A stretch of 64,000 bases of DNA from Corynebacterium tuberculostearicum SK141. Lineage in GTDB: Bacteria > Actinomycetota > Actinomycetes > Mycobacteriales > Mycobacteriaceae. The notes below the pieces were generated by a model. That model saw only the letters and a list, made by a program, of their open reading frames with translations. It searched no databases and was not told the DNA's origin. The number at the start of each line of letters is the position of its first letter. The first letter of the stretch is position 1. Shown piece by piece: positions 51,768-61,401 of the stretch. A program made the position numbers and the translations under genes. The DNA lies in the NCBI RefSeq assembly GCF_000175635.1, contig NZ_ACVP01000008.1:1-64000 (forward strand). Reading direction: 5' to 3'.

Positions 51768-52190
51768 GTGAGCACTCAAGAGGAAAAGAAGAACAAGCGC
51801 GTGCAGGTGCGGTGGTGGCACATCCTCCTCATCGCGTTTTTCGTCGTGCTCTTCCTATTCCTGGCCTATTGGCAATGGACGCGCTTCCGCTCCGGCTCGG
51901 GCACCTTCCAAAACTTGGGCTATGCCTTCCAGTGGCCACTGTTCGCCGTGTTCGTGGTTTATGCCTATCGCACCACGCTGCGCTATGAAAACGAGCGCCT
52001 CGCGGCCGAGGAAGAAGCCCGCGACATGGATAGCACCGTCACTGAGGCCCCGGCTGAGTCTCCCGCACAGCCGCAGGCAGATACCAAAATCGATGAGGAT
52101 TTCCTGCCCCAGCGGCCGCAGATAGATGTGGAAACGTTCAACGCCATGAATACCCCGCGCCGCTGGCGCGGCGAGAATGAAGAAAGCTGA
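51768..52190 (+). CDS. Small actinobacterial membrane protein
   Basis: The 140-residue protein starts at GTG 51768 (VSTQEEKK) after GGGTGG. It has two helices (about residues 20-42 and 53-72) and an acidic C-terminal tail. The sequence WWHILLIAFFVVLF and YAFQWPLFAVFVVYAYRTTLRYE recurs in actinobacterial genes next to DUF3817. Function is not known. DUF3817 follows 2 bp later. Confidence 0.82.
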   Translation: MSTQEEKKNKRVQVRWWHILLIAFFVVLFLFLAYWQWTRFRSGSGTFQNLGYAFQWPLFAVFVVYAYRTTLRYENERLAAEEEARDMDSTVTEAPAESPAQPQADTKIDEDFLPQRPQIDVETFNAMNTPRRWRGENEES

Positions 52191-52192
52191 TT

Positions 52193-52537
52193 ATGACCAA
52201 TAAAGTTCACCCCGCCCGCCAGGCCCGCATCCGCGGACCTTTGAAGTTTTTCTCCATCGCAGCCACCGTGACCGGTATCTTCCTGATCATTCTGGTCATC
52301 CGCATGGTCTGCCAGTACATCATTGGCATGGAGATCCCAGAGTGGGCCACCTATATCGCGATCGTGCACGGCATCGCGTACATGACCTACCTGCTGTCCA
52401 TCCTCATCCTCGGCCCGCGCGCGCTGTGGCCGGTGGGCAAGCTCTTTACCACCGCCCTTGCCGGCGTGGTGCCCTTCCTGTCCTTCTGGATGGAGCACAA
52501 GCGCCGCAAGGAGATTAAGGAGGAGTTCCAGCTTTAG
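52193..52537 (+). CDS. DUF3817 membrane protein (Rv1342c-like)
   Basis: The 114-residue protein has three hydrophobic segments and the DUF3817 layout with VHGIAYMTYLL in the second helix. The C-terminus is basic. It overlaps the convergent rdgB by 4 bp. It sits next to rdgB as Rv1342c does in mycobacteria. Activity is unknown. Confidence 0.9.
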   Translation: MTNKVHPARQARIRGPLKFFSIAATVTGIFLIILVIRMVCQYIIGMEIPEWATYIAIVHGIAYMTYLLSILILGPRALWPVGKLFTTALAGVVPFLSFWMEHKRRKEIKEEFQL

Positions 52538-53142
52538 GAACTGCGAACCAGCTCCGCGATGGCGGGGACAAGTTGACTTAGAGCGCGGCCGCGATGCGAG
52601 ACCGCGTTCTTTTCTTCTGGGGACATCTCCGCAGCCGACCGGGACTCGCCTTCCGGCTGAAAGAGCGGGTCATAGCCAAAGCCGTTGTCCCCGCGCGGCT
52701 CGCGCAGAAAGCGGCCTTCCCAGCGGCCCTCGGCCACGTGCTCGGTGCCATCAGGAGTCACGAGCGCGCAGACGGAGACGAAGGCGGCGGCGCGGCGCTC
52801 ATCGGGAACATCGGCCATCTGTGCCAAGACCAGGTCATTATTGGCCTGGTCATTGCCGTGCTGGCCGGACCAGCGGGCGGAAAGCACGCCGGGCATGCCG
52901 TTGAGCTCTTCGATGGCCAGGCCGGAATCATCCGCGACGGTAGCAAAGCCGGTGGCAGCCGCGCCGGCGCGGGCCTTGATGAGCGCGTTATCGGCAAAGG
53001 TGCGGCCGTCTTCCACCGGCTCCGGGTAAGGCTCCACTGCGGATAGCGGGCGCAGCTCGACGCCCTCGATCCCGGCATCGGCCAGGATGCGCTCGAGCTC
53101 CGCGAGTTTTTTCGGATTATTGGACGCGACGAGAATTACCAC
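52534..53142 (-). CDS. rdgB: Non-canonical purine NTP pyrophosphatase (RdgB/HAM1)
   Basis: This enzyme removes dITP, ITP and XTP from the nucleotide pool. The 202-residue protein has the family start [14 protein letters not shown], the active-site segment [13 protein letters not shown] and [22 protein letters not shown] is the specificity motif. It overlaps rph by 7 bp, suggesting one transcript. Confidence 0.96.
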   Translation of the reverse strand: MVILVASNNPKKLAELERILADAGIEGVELRPLSAVEPYPEPVEDGRTFADNALIKARAGAAATGFATVADDSGLAIEELNGMPGVLSARWSGQHGNDQANNDLVLAQMADVPDERRAAAFVSVCALVTPDGTEHVAEGRWEGRFLREPRGDNGFGYDPLFQPEGESRSAAEMSPEEKNAVSHRGRALSQLVPAIAELVRSS

Positions 53143-53864
53143 CCCAGCGCCGCCTTTTGTGCGGCGATGAGCTCGCGGCAGCCCTTCTGGGCTACGTCCA
53201 GCATCTCGTTGAGATCCTCGCGGCCAAAGAGTCCGTGCTCGCCGGTGCCCTGGATTTCTACGAAATCGCCGGATTCTTGCATCACCACGTTGAGGTCGAC
53301 CTCGGCGCGGGAGTCTTCCTCATAAGGCAGGTCGAGGCAGATTTCGCCGTCAATGATGCCTACCGAGACCGCAGCGATGGAATCGAGCAGCGGCTCGCCG
53401 GGAACAACGCCCTCGGCCTTGAGGTGTGCGATGGCGTCGGCAAGCGCAACATAGGCGCCTGTGATAGACGCAGTGCGGGTGCCGCCATCGGCCTGGAGGA
53501 CGTCACAGTCGAGCTGGATGGTGTTCTCGCCCAGCTCCTCCAGGTCCACCGCGGCGCGCAGGGAGCGGCCGACGAGGCGGGAAATCTCGTGGGTGCGGCC
53601 TTTGACCTTGCCCTTCATGGATTCGCGCGGCATGCGGTCGTGGGTGGCGGAAGGCAACATGGCGTACTCGGCGGTAAGCCAGCCTTCGCCGGAATCGCGC
53701 TTGAAGCGCGGCACGCCATATTCTACGGATGCGGTGCACATGACGCGGGTATTGCCAAACTCCACCAGCACCGAGCCGGCCGGGTTGGTGGTGAAATTGC
53801 GGGTAATGCGGACGCTGCGCATCTGGTCCAGCGCGCGCCCATCGGCACGAGTAAATTCAGTCAT
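53136..53864 (-). CDS. rph: Ribonuclease PH
   Basis: This phosphorolytic 3'-5' exoribonuclease trims tRNA 3' ends. The 242-residue protein has the RNase PH hallmark [20 protein letters not shown] and [18 protein letters not shown]. It is coupled to rdgB by a 7-bp overlap. The MBL-fold gene precedes it on the same strand with a 15-bp gap. Confidence 0.97.
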   Translation of the reverse strand: MTEFTRADGRALDQMRSVRITRNFTTNPAGSVLVEFGNTRVMCTASVEYGVPRFKRDSGEGWLTAEYAMLPSATHDRMPRESMKGKVKGRTHEISRLVGRSLRAAVDLEELGENTIQLDCDVLQADGGTRTASITGAYVALADAIAHLKAEGVVPGEPLLDSIAAVSVGIIDGEICLDLPYEEDSRAEVDLNVVMQESGDFVEIQGTGEHGLFGREDLNEMLDVAQKGCRELIAAQKAALGW

Positions 53865-53879
53865 GCCGTCCAGCGTATC

Positions 53880-54641
53880 TTAGAACTCCATCCCCGCGGC
53901 GCCGAGGACAATCTCGCCATCGAATTCGGAGCGTGCTGCCTCCAACGTAGCTTGCGCATCGCCCCACGGCTGAATGTGGATGAGCACCAGCTTGCTCACA
54001 CCCGCCTCGCGTGCCGCCCTACCGGCTTCCGCGCCCGACATGTGCATGTCCGGAGCCTTGCCCTCAGAGGTCTCGCCCCAGGCCGCCTCGCAGAGGAAGA
54101 TATCGGCACCACGGGCGGCTTCGACAAGCGCGGGCGTATACGAAGAGTCACCGGAATAGGTAATGGTGTGCCCGGTCTTCGTGTGCTCCACGCGCAAGGC
54201 ATAGGCCTCTACCGGGTGGTTTACCGGGAAGGGAGTGATATAGACGTCATCCACGAGCTGGCGCTCGCCCGGCTCCCAGGCACTAAAGGCGAAGGTATCG
54301 GACATGTCATCGATGCCATCGACCTCATCAGAGGACAGGCGACCCAGGTGCGTGGGCGTAGCTTTCGGCCCGAAGCACATATTGCGCGAAGCAGCCGGCG
54401 CGGTGGGATGGAAGCGGCGCCACACCATCAGGGAAGGAAAATCCAGGCAGTGATCGGCATGCAGATGGCTAAAGGCCACGTGCGCATCACAAGGATCCTG
54501 CTGCTGTTCCAGCTGCGCCAAGGTGCCAGGGCCCATGTCGAGGACGATGGACGGCGCATTATCGAAGGACAGCAAGTAGCCGGAGGCGGGATTCTGGGCG
54601 GTGGGGACGCTACCGGAGCAGCCTAGGATGGTCAGCTTCAT
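53880..54641 (-). CDS. Metallo-beta-lactamase-fold phosphodiesterase (Rv1339-like)
   Basis: The 253-residue protein has the MBL metal motif in FSHLHADHCLDFPS and a second His-rich region. It corresponds to Rv1339, which has been reported as a cyclic-AMP phosphodiesterase in mycobacteria. Other possibilities include RNase Z-like or lactonase activity. It is in one operon with rph and rdgB. Confidence 0.9.
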   Translation of the reverse strand: MKLTILGCSGSVPTAQNPASGYLLSFDNAPSIVLDMGPGTLAQLEQQQDPCDAHVAFSHLHADHCLDFPSLMVWRRFHPTAPAASRNMCFGPKATPTHLGRLSSDEVDGIDDMSDTFAFSAWEPGERQLVDDVYITPFPVNHPVEAYALRVEHTKTGHTITYSGDSSYTPALVEAARGADIFLCEAAWGETSEGKAPDMHMSGAEAGRAAREAGVSKLVLIHIQPWGDAQATLEAARSEFDGEIVLGAAGMEF

Positions 54642-54712
54642 GGGCTCAATAGTTCCATGAAATCACCCCGCATGCGTACTCAACGTGCAAACGGGGGAGA
54701 AATTGCACTTCC

Positions 54713-55492
54713 TTATGCAATCCGGGGGCCGAGAAAACGCGTGGCAAGGCGGGCAAAAGCCTCCGGATCTCCGGTGGATTCAAAAGTGTGGACCGGCTGA
54801 TTCTCTGCGGGGGCCAACATATCCGTTTCCGTGAGGATCCGCATCACATCCTTGGTGGTCTCCTCCGAAGAGGTCACCAGCGAGACATTATCGCCCATTG
54901 CCAGCTGGATGATCCCGGTCAACAGCGGATAATGCGTACAGCCTAGAACCAGCGTGTCTACCCCTTGTTCCTGCAGCGGGGCCAGGTAGCCCTCGGCAAC
55001 GCCGAGGATCTGGCGACCGGCGGTAATGCCGCGCTCGACAAAAGGAACAAAATCCGGGCAGGCGGTGGCAAAGGCCTGCACCTTGGGGTTGAGCGCGAAT
55101 AAGTCTTGATAGGCGCCAGACTTGATGGTGCCTTCGGTGCCGATGACGCCGATTTTTCCGTTGCGCGTGGTGGACATGGCGCGGCGCACCGCGGGGCGGA
55201 TGACTTCCACAATGGGGATATCGTAGCGCTCGCGCGCATCGTGCAAGAAGGCGGCGGTGGCGGTATTGCAGGCAATGACCAGCATCTTGCAGCCGCGCTC
55301 CACCAGACGATCGGCCACGTCTTGAGAAAAGGCGCGAACTTCAGAGATGGGCCGCGGGCCATAAGGACTGTGGGCGGTATCGCCGGTGTAGATGACGGAT
55401 TCGTGCGGCAGCTGTTCCATCACCGCGCGGGCCACGGTGAGCCCGCCCACGCCGGAATCAAAGATGCCGATGGGAGAGGTTGCAGTTGGCAT
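54713..55492 (-). CDS. murI: Glutamate racemase
   Basis: This enzyme makes D-glutamate for peptidoglycan. The 259-residue protein has [12 protein letters not shown], the catalytic Cys in [11 protein letters not shown], and the second Cys in LGCTHYPLL. Its start overlaps the rhomboid gene stop by one base (TAATG). Confidence 0.97.
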   Translation of the reverse strand: MPTATSPIGIFDSGVGGLTVARAVMEQLPHESVIYTGDTAHSPYGPRPISEVRAFSQDVADRLVERGCKMLVIACNTATAAFLHDARERYDIPIVEVIRPAVRRAMSTTRNGKIGVIGTEGTIKSGAYQDLFALNPKVQAFATACPDFVPFVERGITAGRQILGVAEGYLAPLQEQGVDTLVLGCTHYPLLTGIIQLAMGDNVSLVTSSEETTKDVMRILTETDMLAPAENQPVHTFESTGDPEAFARLATRFLGPRIA

Positions 55493-56145
55493 TAACGCTT
55501 CACTGCCTTAACCGGGTCGTCCGAGGTAATGGTCATGCCGGCGAGGATTCCGCCGATGGCGCCAAAGAGGTGGCCCTGCCAGCTCACGCCCTCATAGACA
55601 GGAAGCACGCCCCACACCAAGCCGGAGTAAGCGAAGCCGAGCACGATGCCCAGAACGGTCTGGATGAGCGAACGGTTAAAAACTCCGCGCACAATCAGAT
55701 ATGCCAGCCAGCCATAAACCAAGCTGGAGGCACCGATATGCGAGGTACCGGGACCGCCGATAAACCAGGTTCCGAGGCCCGCAACCAGCGTGGTAATCAG
55801 CGTGACCTCCCACCAGGCCTTGCGGCCGGAAAGACCGATGAGGAAGCAAAAAATGGCGCCGGGCACCGAGTTAGACATCAAGTGCTCAAAGTTCGCGTGG
55901 AGCAGCGGGGCGGTGACAATGCCCCAAATGCCATTGAAATCCAGCGGGCGAATGCCGTAATTCGATAGCTGGCCACCAAACAGGAAGGCGTTGATGATGT
56001 GGACCGCCCACTCCACCACGAGGAAGCCAAAGGCTATAGAAAAGCCGGTGGTGATGCGACCGCTGCGGGTGTAGTTCTTGGAGTCGCCGCGATTGACCTG
56101 GACCGCGGGCGCCGGCCGGTAGTTAGATGTTCCACCTGAAGTCAT
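55492..56145 (-). CDS. Rhomboid-family intramembrane serine protease
   Basis: The 217-residue polytopic protein has about six helices. The catalytic Ser is in GASSLVYG and the His in GHLFGAIGG. The Asn of the family is in [10 protein letters not shown]. It overlaps murI by one base. The substrate is unknown. The Rv1337 position in mycobacteria is the same. Confidence 0.93.
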   Translation of the reverse strand: MTSGGTSNYRPAPAVQVNRGDSKNYTRSGRITTGFSIAFGFLVVEWAVHIINAFLFGGQLSNYGIRPLDFNGIWGIVTAPLLHANFEHLMSNSVPGAIFCFLIGLSGRKAWWEVTLITTLVAGLGTWFIGGPGTSHIGASSLVYGWLAYLIVRGVFNRSLIQTVLGIVLGFAYSGLVWGVLPVYEGVSWQGHLFGAIGGILAGMTITSDDPVKAVKR

Positions 56146-56158
56146 AATGCGCCTAATC

Positions 56159-57085
56159 TTAGTCCAGCAGATCGCGGTACGCGCTCAAGCCTAGGCCGGG
56201 ATCGGCGGCGGTGACCGCGTTGACGATGGCTTCTTCCACGGCGTCGGCCGCCGCGGCGCACAGCTGGGTGATCTCCTGCGTGCTGAGTTCGGCTGGGCGC
56301 TTGGCGGTGGACAGGGCAAAGATGGTGTCGCCGTCTAGCGGCGAATGCGCAGGACGTACAGCGCGAGCGATGCCGTCGTGAGCAGTCATTGCCAGACGTT
56401 GGGCTTGGGCGGTGGTAATGGGGGCGTCGGTAAGCACGGCGCCGATGGTGGTATTGAGCTTGGACTCCGCTGGGTGCGGCAAGGCGCGGTAGGCGGCAGC
56501 ATTGACCGGGGTGTGCCCCGGCGCGCCGTACAGCCGGCCGGACTGCGGCTCAATGACCTCGCCCACGGGGTTGGCAACCATCGCGGCGCTGACCTCGTAG
56601 TCACCCACCCGGCGCGTGGCCAGCCCGAAGCCGCCCCGCAGTTTGCCAGCAGTAGCACCCACGCCGGCTCCCACCGAACCCATGGATTCGTCGCTGCCTA
56701 TGAGCGCGGCTCGCAGCGCGGCCGCGCCTTCTTCCGGCCCAGGGCGGGAAGGCCCGACCAGCAGATCAAAAATCACGGCGCCGGGAACGATTGGCACGCG
56801 CGGCCCAGGCTTATCCTCGCCGAAGACGGGAAAGCCGATCCCTTGCTCTGCCAGCTCATTCATCACGCCGTCGGCAGCGGCCAGGCCAAAGGCGGAGCCG
56901 CCTGCTAACACCACGGCGTGGACGCGCTCGACCGTATTGTGCGGCTGTAAAAGGTCCGTTTCGCGGGTGCCTGGGCCGCCGCCGCGCACATCGACGCTGC
57001 CGAGCGCTCCGCCCGGCCCGCAGTAGAGCACTGTGACTCCGGTATCGGTGCCGCTATAGTGCCCGATGCTCATGCCGTCCAGCAT
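56159..57085 (-). CDS. P1/S58-family peptidase (DmpA-like, N-terminal nucleophile)
   Basis: The 308-residue protein has the DmpA-type sequence GGSAFGLAAADGVMNEL and the GAGVGATAGKLRGG segment, in the family of autoproteolytic aminopeptidases and oligomer hydrolases. The ATG at 57085 overlaps the DUF2017 stop by one base (TAATG), favouring this start over the longer 57133 reading. Rv1333 has this location in mycobacteria. Confidence 0.92.
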   Translation of the reverse strand: MLDGMSIGHYSGTDTGVTVLYCGPGGALGSVDVRGGGPGTRETDLLQPHNTVERVHAVVLAGGSAFGLAAADGVMNELAEQGIGFPVFGEDKPGPRVPIVPGAVIFDLLVGPSRPGPEEGAAALRAALIGSDESMGSVGAGVGATAGKLRGGFGLATRRVGDYEVSAAMVANPVGEVIEPQSGRLYGAPGHTPVNAAAYRALPHPAESKLNTTIGAVLTDAPITTAQAQRLAMTAHDGIARAVRPAHSPLDGDTIFALSTAKRPAELSTQEITQLCAAAADAVEEAIVNAVTAADPGLGLSAYRDLLD

Positions 57086-57621
57086 TAGTCCATCAACACC
57101 TGCAGCAGCGAATCCTGGCAAAAAGCCAGCCACTCCACGAGGCTATCGCGGTCAGACATCAGGTTGTTATCGGCCACATCGCCCGCCGCGACAAAGAGGC
57201 GGAGGTCGTTGAGGCCGGCGACGAAGGCTTGTGCCTCTTGCTCATTGATGGTGACCTCTACCCCGCCGGTAGGGCCGAGGGCAGAGCCAATCACCTGCAG
57301 GTTTTCCAGCTTGGCGCGCGCAATGTCGTTTTCATGCAGGGAACGCAGCAACGATGCATCGCCTTCATATTCCTCATCGCCGGGCATTTCAAAGTCCGGG
57401 AAGAGACGGGCCAGCGAGGGATCATCCGGGGCTTCAGTGTGGCCGGTGGGCATGTCCAGCATTTCCGCCAACTCGTCCTTGGGCGCGGACTGGGCGCGCT
57501 TGATGATCGCCTCTGAGACAGTGGCGGTGAGATCGCCTAGTACTTCGCGCTCCATTGGTTCGAATACGGCCGTGATCTTCGGCGCGCGCATGAGGGACTT
57601 CTTTTTCTTCCACGGTTGCAT
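57085..57621 (-). CDS. DUF2017 protein
   Basis: The 178-residue protein belongs to DUF2017, found next to clpS in actinobacteria. It is predicted soluble, rich in helices and acidic residues, with no catalytic motif. The start is ATG with AGG upstream. It lies 4 bp past clpS, indicating an operon with it. Confidence 0.9.
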   Translation of the reverse strand: MQPWKKKKSLMRAPKITAVFEPMEREVLGDLTATVSEAIIKRAQSAPKDELAEMLDMPTGHTEAPDDPSLARLFPDFEMPGDEEYEGDASLLRSLHENDIARAKLENLQVIGSALGPTGGVEVTINEQEAQAFVAGLNDLRLFVAAGDVADNNLMSDRDSLVEWLAFCQDSLLQVLMD

Positions 57622-57625
57622 CTAT

Positions 57626-57925
57626 CTAACCTGCCTGCTGCATCGTTGCCCACAGACCGGCGATCTGGAGCTTTTTCACGTCCGCTTCAATCTTGTCGCG
57701 CTCGCCGCTGGAGACGGCAGCCTTGCCCTCGGTGTGGACCTGCATCATGAGTTCATTGGCCCGCTTCTTGTCATAGCCCAATACGGTTTGGAATACATAG
57801 GACACATAGCTCATCAGATTGACGGGGTCATCCCACACGATGCACATCCACGGCAGGTTCTCGCTCGTGGCAACGTCTACGTCGAGTTCTTCATCCAATT
57901 CGGGCGTAGCCATGGGAGAGCTCAT
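57626..57925 (-). CDS. clpS: ClpS adaptor protein (N-end rule)
   Basis: This adaptor delivers N-degron substrates to ClpAP/ClpCP. The 99-residue protein ends [10 protein letters not shown], and [20 protein letters not shown] is the ClpS binding segment, with a conserved Asp-Asp pair. The start at 57925 (MSSP) fits the usual length and family start; starts at 57970 or 57952 are possible. Confidence 0.92.
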   Translation of the reverse strand: MSSPMATPELDEELDVDVATSENLPWMCIVWDDPVNLMSYVSYVFQTVLGYDKKRANELMMQVHTEGKAAVSSGERDKIEADVKKLQIAGLWATMQQAG

Positions 57926-58061
57926 CCGGACTACAGGAAATTGCGCCTTCATGCCTTCTAGCCTAACCATATTTGGGTATTTATTGTGGGCCCGCGCAAT
58001 CTGGCTTCAGACATTCCGGCTACAAAGAATCTAATCCCCTGAAAAGCACCTAGTCAGTGGG

Positions 58062-58067
58062 TATTAT
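58062..58067 (+). promoter_or_regulatory. -10-like element before pncB (leaderless start)
   Basis: TATTAT ends seven bases before the GTG at 58075. No ribosome binding site precedes the GTG, so a leaderless message is inferred. A second in-frame GTG lies at 58057, upstream of this element. Confidence 0.5.
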
Positions 58068-58074
58068 CACTCCC

Positions 58075-59403
58075 GTGAATGACAAAGCTATCCCTAATGA
58101 TCGCTCTACTGCACTGCTCACGGATAAATATGAGCTAACGATGCTCCAGGCCGCGCTGCGCGATGGCTCGGCAAACCGCCAGGTCACCTGCGAGGTATTC
58201 GGCCGCCGCCTGCCCAATGAGCGCCGCTATGGCGTCGTTGCCGGCACCGAACGCGTCCTGCGCGCAGTGGAGGATTTCCGCTTCTCGGCCAATCAATTAG
58301 CGGAGATGGACTTCCTGGATGAGCAGACCAAGGAGTATCTGCGCCACTATCGCTTTTCCGGGCAGATTGACGGCTACCGCGAGGGCGAGCTTTATTTCCC
58401 CAACTCCCCCATTCTGACGGTGCGCGGCACCTTTGGGGAATGCCTGATTCTTGAGACCGTCATCTTGTCCATCATGAACGCCGATTCCGCGGTGGCTTCG
58501 GCTGCTTCCCGCATGGTCACGGCGGCCGACGGCCGCCCGATTATCGAGATGGGCTCGCGCCGCACCCACGAGTATGCGGCGGTAACCTCCGCCCGCGCGG
58601 CCTACCTGGCCGGCTTCAATGCCACCTCCAACCTGGAGGCAGGCTACCGCTACGGCATCCCGGTCTCCGGCACTGCCGCCCACTCTTGGACCTTGGCGCA
58701 TACCAACCCGGATGGCACCCCGAACGAAGAGGCCGCCTTCCGCTCCCAGATCGACACCCTCGGTGTGGACACCACGCTGTTGGTCGATACCTATGACATC
58801 ACCAAGGGCGTCGAGACCGCAGTGAAGGTAGGCGGACCGAAGCTCGGCGGCGTTCGCATCGATTCCGGTGACCTTGGTGCGCTCACCCGCCGAGTGCGCA
58901 AGCAGCTGGATGATTTGGGCAATCCCAACACCAATATCGTGGTCTCCTCCGACCTCGACGAGTTCGCCATCGCTGGCCTGCGCGGCGATCCGGTAGACGC
59001 CTACGGCGTCGGCACGTCCGTAGTAACCGGCTCCGGTGCGCCCACCGCCGGCATGGTCTACAAGGTCGTAGAGGTAGACGGCATCCCGGTGGCAAAGCGC
59101 TCTTCCTCCAAGCAATCCGTCGGCGGCGCCAAGCGTGCGCTGCGCACCTACCGTTCCTCCGGCGTCGCCGTGGAGGAAATCGTCTACCCCTTTGAGGCAC
59201 CGGCGCCGGATACCGGCCAGCTCGATACCCGCGACATGACCATTCCGCTCATGCGCGATGGCCACATCGTCGACGGACTGCCGGATCTGCATGCCTCCCG
59301 CGAGTATCTGGCTCAGGCCCGCAAGACCCTGCCATGGGAAGGCCTGGCACTCTCCCGCGATGAAGCGGCCGTGCCCACGCGGATGGTGGGCTTTAAAAAG
59401 TAG
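58075..59403 (+). CDS. pncB: Nicotinate phosphoribosyltransferase
   Basis: This enzyme converts nicotinate and PRPP to nicotinate mononucleotide in NAD salvage. The 442-residue protein has LTDKYELTMLQAAL, GSRRTHEY and the PRPP-region RIDSGDLGALTRRV. The GTG at 58075 (VNDKAIPN) follows a TATTAT box by seven bases. A second GTG at 58057 is less likely. Its mycobacterial counterpart is Rv1330c. Confidence 0.95.
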   Translation: MNDKAIPNDRSTALLTDKYELTMLQAALRDGSANRQVTCEVFGRRLPNERRYGVVAGTERVLRAVEDFRFSANQLAEMDFLDEQTKEYLRHYRFSGQIDGYREGELYFPNSPILTVRGTFGECLILETVILSIMNADSAVASAASRMVTAADGRPIIEMGSRRTHEYAAVTSARAAYLAGFNATSNLEAGYRYGIPVSGTAAHSWTLAHTNPDGTPNEEAAFRSQIDTLGVDTTLLVDTYDITKGVETAVKVGGPKLGGVRIDSGDLGALTRRVRKQLDDLGNPNTNIVVSSDLDEFAIAGLRGDPVDAYGVGTSVVTGSGAPTAGMVYKVVEVDGIPVAKRSSSKQSVGGAKRALRTYRSSGVAVEEIVYPFEAPAPDTGQLDTRDMTIPLMRDGHIVDGLPDLHASREYLAQARKTLPWEGLALSRDEAAVPTRMVGFKK

Positions 59404-59421
59404 GCCGCTAGACTGTGTGGG

Positions 59422-61401
59422 GTGAGTGAGCACGCAGATGAGCCCCTAAACCTCGACACGGAAACGCTGCTGGGCAAGGCCGTTGACGCGCTGGGCGGCA
59501 GCCGGCGCGAAGGCCAGGTGCGCATGGCCACCGCCGTCTCGGCCGCGCTCGAAAAGGAGCGCCACCTAGCTGTGCAGGCCGGTACCGGTACCGGTAAATC
59601 CCTGGCCTACTTGGTCCCGGCTATCCGGCATGCGATGAACTCGGGGTCCACCGTCATCGTCTCCACCGCGACGCTAGCCTTGCAGCGCCAGCTGGTGGAG
59701 CGCGATCTGCCGCGGCTTACTAAGGCCCTCGCCCCTGTCATGGAACGTACGCCCACCTTCGCCATCATGAAGGGCCGCAATAATTACCTGTGCATGAATA
59801 AGATTGCGGCTACCCCGGATGACCCGGAAGCTCTTATCGACGAATCCGAGATCTCCCACCGCGGCAAGGCCGTGCGCCGTATCCACGAGTGGGCGCAGGA
59901 AACCGATACCGGTGACCGCGATGATCTAGAGCCGGGCGTGCCGGACTTGGTGTGGCGGGCGGTATCGGTAACCTCCAACGAGTGCTTGGGCGCTTCGCGC
60001 TGCCCGCACGGGCCAGATTGCTTTGCAGAAGAGGCTCGCAGGGCGGCTGCCGACGTCGATATCGTGGTCACCAACCACGCCATGCTCGCCATCGACGCGG
60101 TTTCTGAGGCAAGTATTTTGCCGGAGCACGACGTCGCCATTATCGATGAGGCCCACGAGCTCGACGGCCGCATCACCTCTGTATCTACCGCGGAGATTAC
60201 TACCCGCGCCATCAAGATGGCCGCCAACCGCGCGAAGTCGCTGGGAAATTCCGGCAGCCTCTCGGACTTGGCCGAGGAGTTTGATGACCTGATGAAAATC
60301 CAAGAGCCAGGCCGTTGGACGGACTTAGATGAAACCTCACAGGGCCACCTGCGCGCGCTTGCCGACGAATTCCTGCGCGTTAAGTCCCTCATTTCTCGCG
60401 CACCAGAAGGCGAGGCCACCGACGATCCGGAGAAAAACGCCGAGCGCCAAAACTTGAGCAACCACCTCTCCGACCTCGCGCAGGCCGTAGCGCGCATGCT
60501 GGAGGTTTTCGCCACCGATGACCCGGCCAAACAAGACGACGTCGTCTGGCTCGAGCGCGATCCGCGCAGCGACGCCGAGACCCTCGCCGTGGCGCCCCTT
60601 TCCATCGCCCACATGCTGCACGAGAACCTCTTTGGGGAGCAGACGGTGGTGCTGACCTCGGCCACCCTCGCCCTCGGCGGCCGCTTCGATGCCATGGCCG
60701 CACAGTGGGGCATGCCGAGCGGCACCTACGACACCTTGGACGCGGGCACGCCTTTCGACCCAGCCAAATCCGGCATCCTGTACACCGCCAAACACCTACC
60801 CACGCCGGGCCGCGATGGCCTGCCCAAAGAAACCATCGATGAGATCTACGAGCTCATTATGGCCGCCGGCGGGCGCACGCTTGGTCTGTTTTCCTCCCGC
60901 CGCGCGGCGGAAGAGGCAGCCACCACCCTCAAGCCGCGCATCCCCTTTGACCTCTTCGTACAAGGCGAGGATTCCATCGGCGCACTGGTAGAGAAATTCT
61001 CCCAAAAGGAAAACTCCTGCCTCTTCGGCACGCTTACCCTGTGGCAAGGCGTGGACGTGCCGGGGCCGGCCTGCTCGCTGGTCATCATTGATCGCATTCC
61101 GTTCCCCCGGCCGGACGATCCCCTAATGCAGGCGCGCGCCCAAGCGGCCGACGCGGCGGGCCGCTCCGGATTCATGGAGGTCTCCGCCAACCACGCCGCC
61201 TTGCTCATGGCACAGGGCGCAGGCCGCCTGCTGCGCCACGTGACCGACCGCGGCGTGGTGGCCGTGCTCGATAACCGCTTGGAGTATAAGCGCTACGGCA
61301 GCTTCCTCAAGGCCTCCATGCCACGCTTTTGGCAGACCACCGACGCGGATACGGTGCGCGGCGCGCTTAAGCGATTGGTCGCCGCAAAGCGCACACGGTA
61401 G
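59422..61401 (+). CDS. dinG: ATP-dependent helicase DinG-like (XPD family, iron-sulfur)
   Basis: This is a superfamily 2 helicase that unwinds DNA with 5' to 3' polarity and needs an Fe-S cluster. The 659-residue protein has Walker A GTGTGKSLAYL, DEAH in IIDEAHEL, and a four-Cys set including NNYLCMNK and ECLGASRCPHGPDCF. TAGACT ends seven bases before the GTG at 59422, again hinting at a leaderless start. It overlaps the Pth2-like gene by 35 bp. Confidence 0.93.
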   Translation: MSEHADEPLNLDTETLLGKAVDALGGSRREGQVRMATAVSAALEKERHLAVQAGTGTGKSLAYLVPAIRHAMNSGSTVIVSTATLALQRQLVERDLPRLTKALAPVMERTPTFAIMKGRNNYLCMNKIAATPDDPEALIDESEISHRGKAVRRIHEWAQETDTGDRDDLEPGVPDLVWRAVSVTSNECLGASRCPHGPDCFAEEARRAAADVDIVVTNHAMLAIDAVSEASILPEHDVAIIDEAHELDGRITSVSTAEITTRAIKMAANRAKSLGNSGSLSDLAEEFDDLMKIQEPGRWTDLDETSQGHLRALADEFLRVKSLISRAPEGEATDDPEKNAERQNLSNHLSDLAQAVARMLEVFATDDPAKQDDVVWLERDPRSDAETLAVAPLSIAHMLHENLFGEQTVVLTSATLALGGRFDAMAAQWGMPSGTYDTLDAGTPFDPAKSGILYTAKHLPTPGRDGLPKETIDEIYELIMAAGGRTLGLFSSRRAAEEAATTLKPRIPFDLFVQGEDSIGALVEKFSQKENSCLFGTLTLWQGVDVPGPACSLVIIDRIPFPRPDDPLMQARAQAADAAGRSGFMEVSANHAALLMAQGAGRLLRHVTDRGVVAVLDNRLEYKRYGSFLKASMPRFWQTTDADTVRGALKRLVAAKRTR

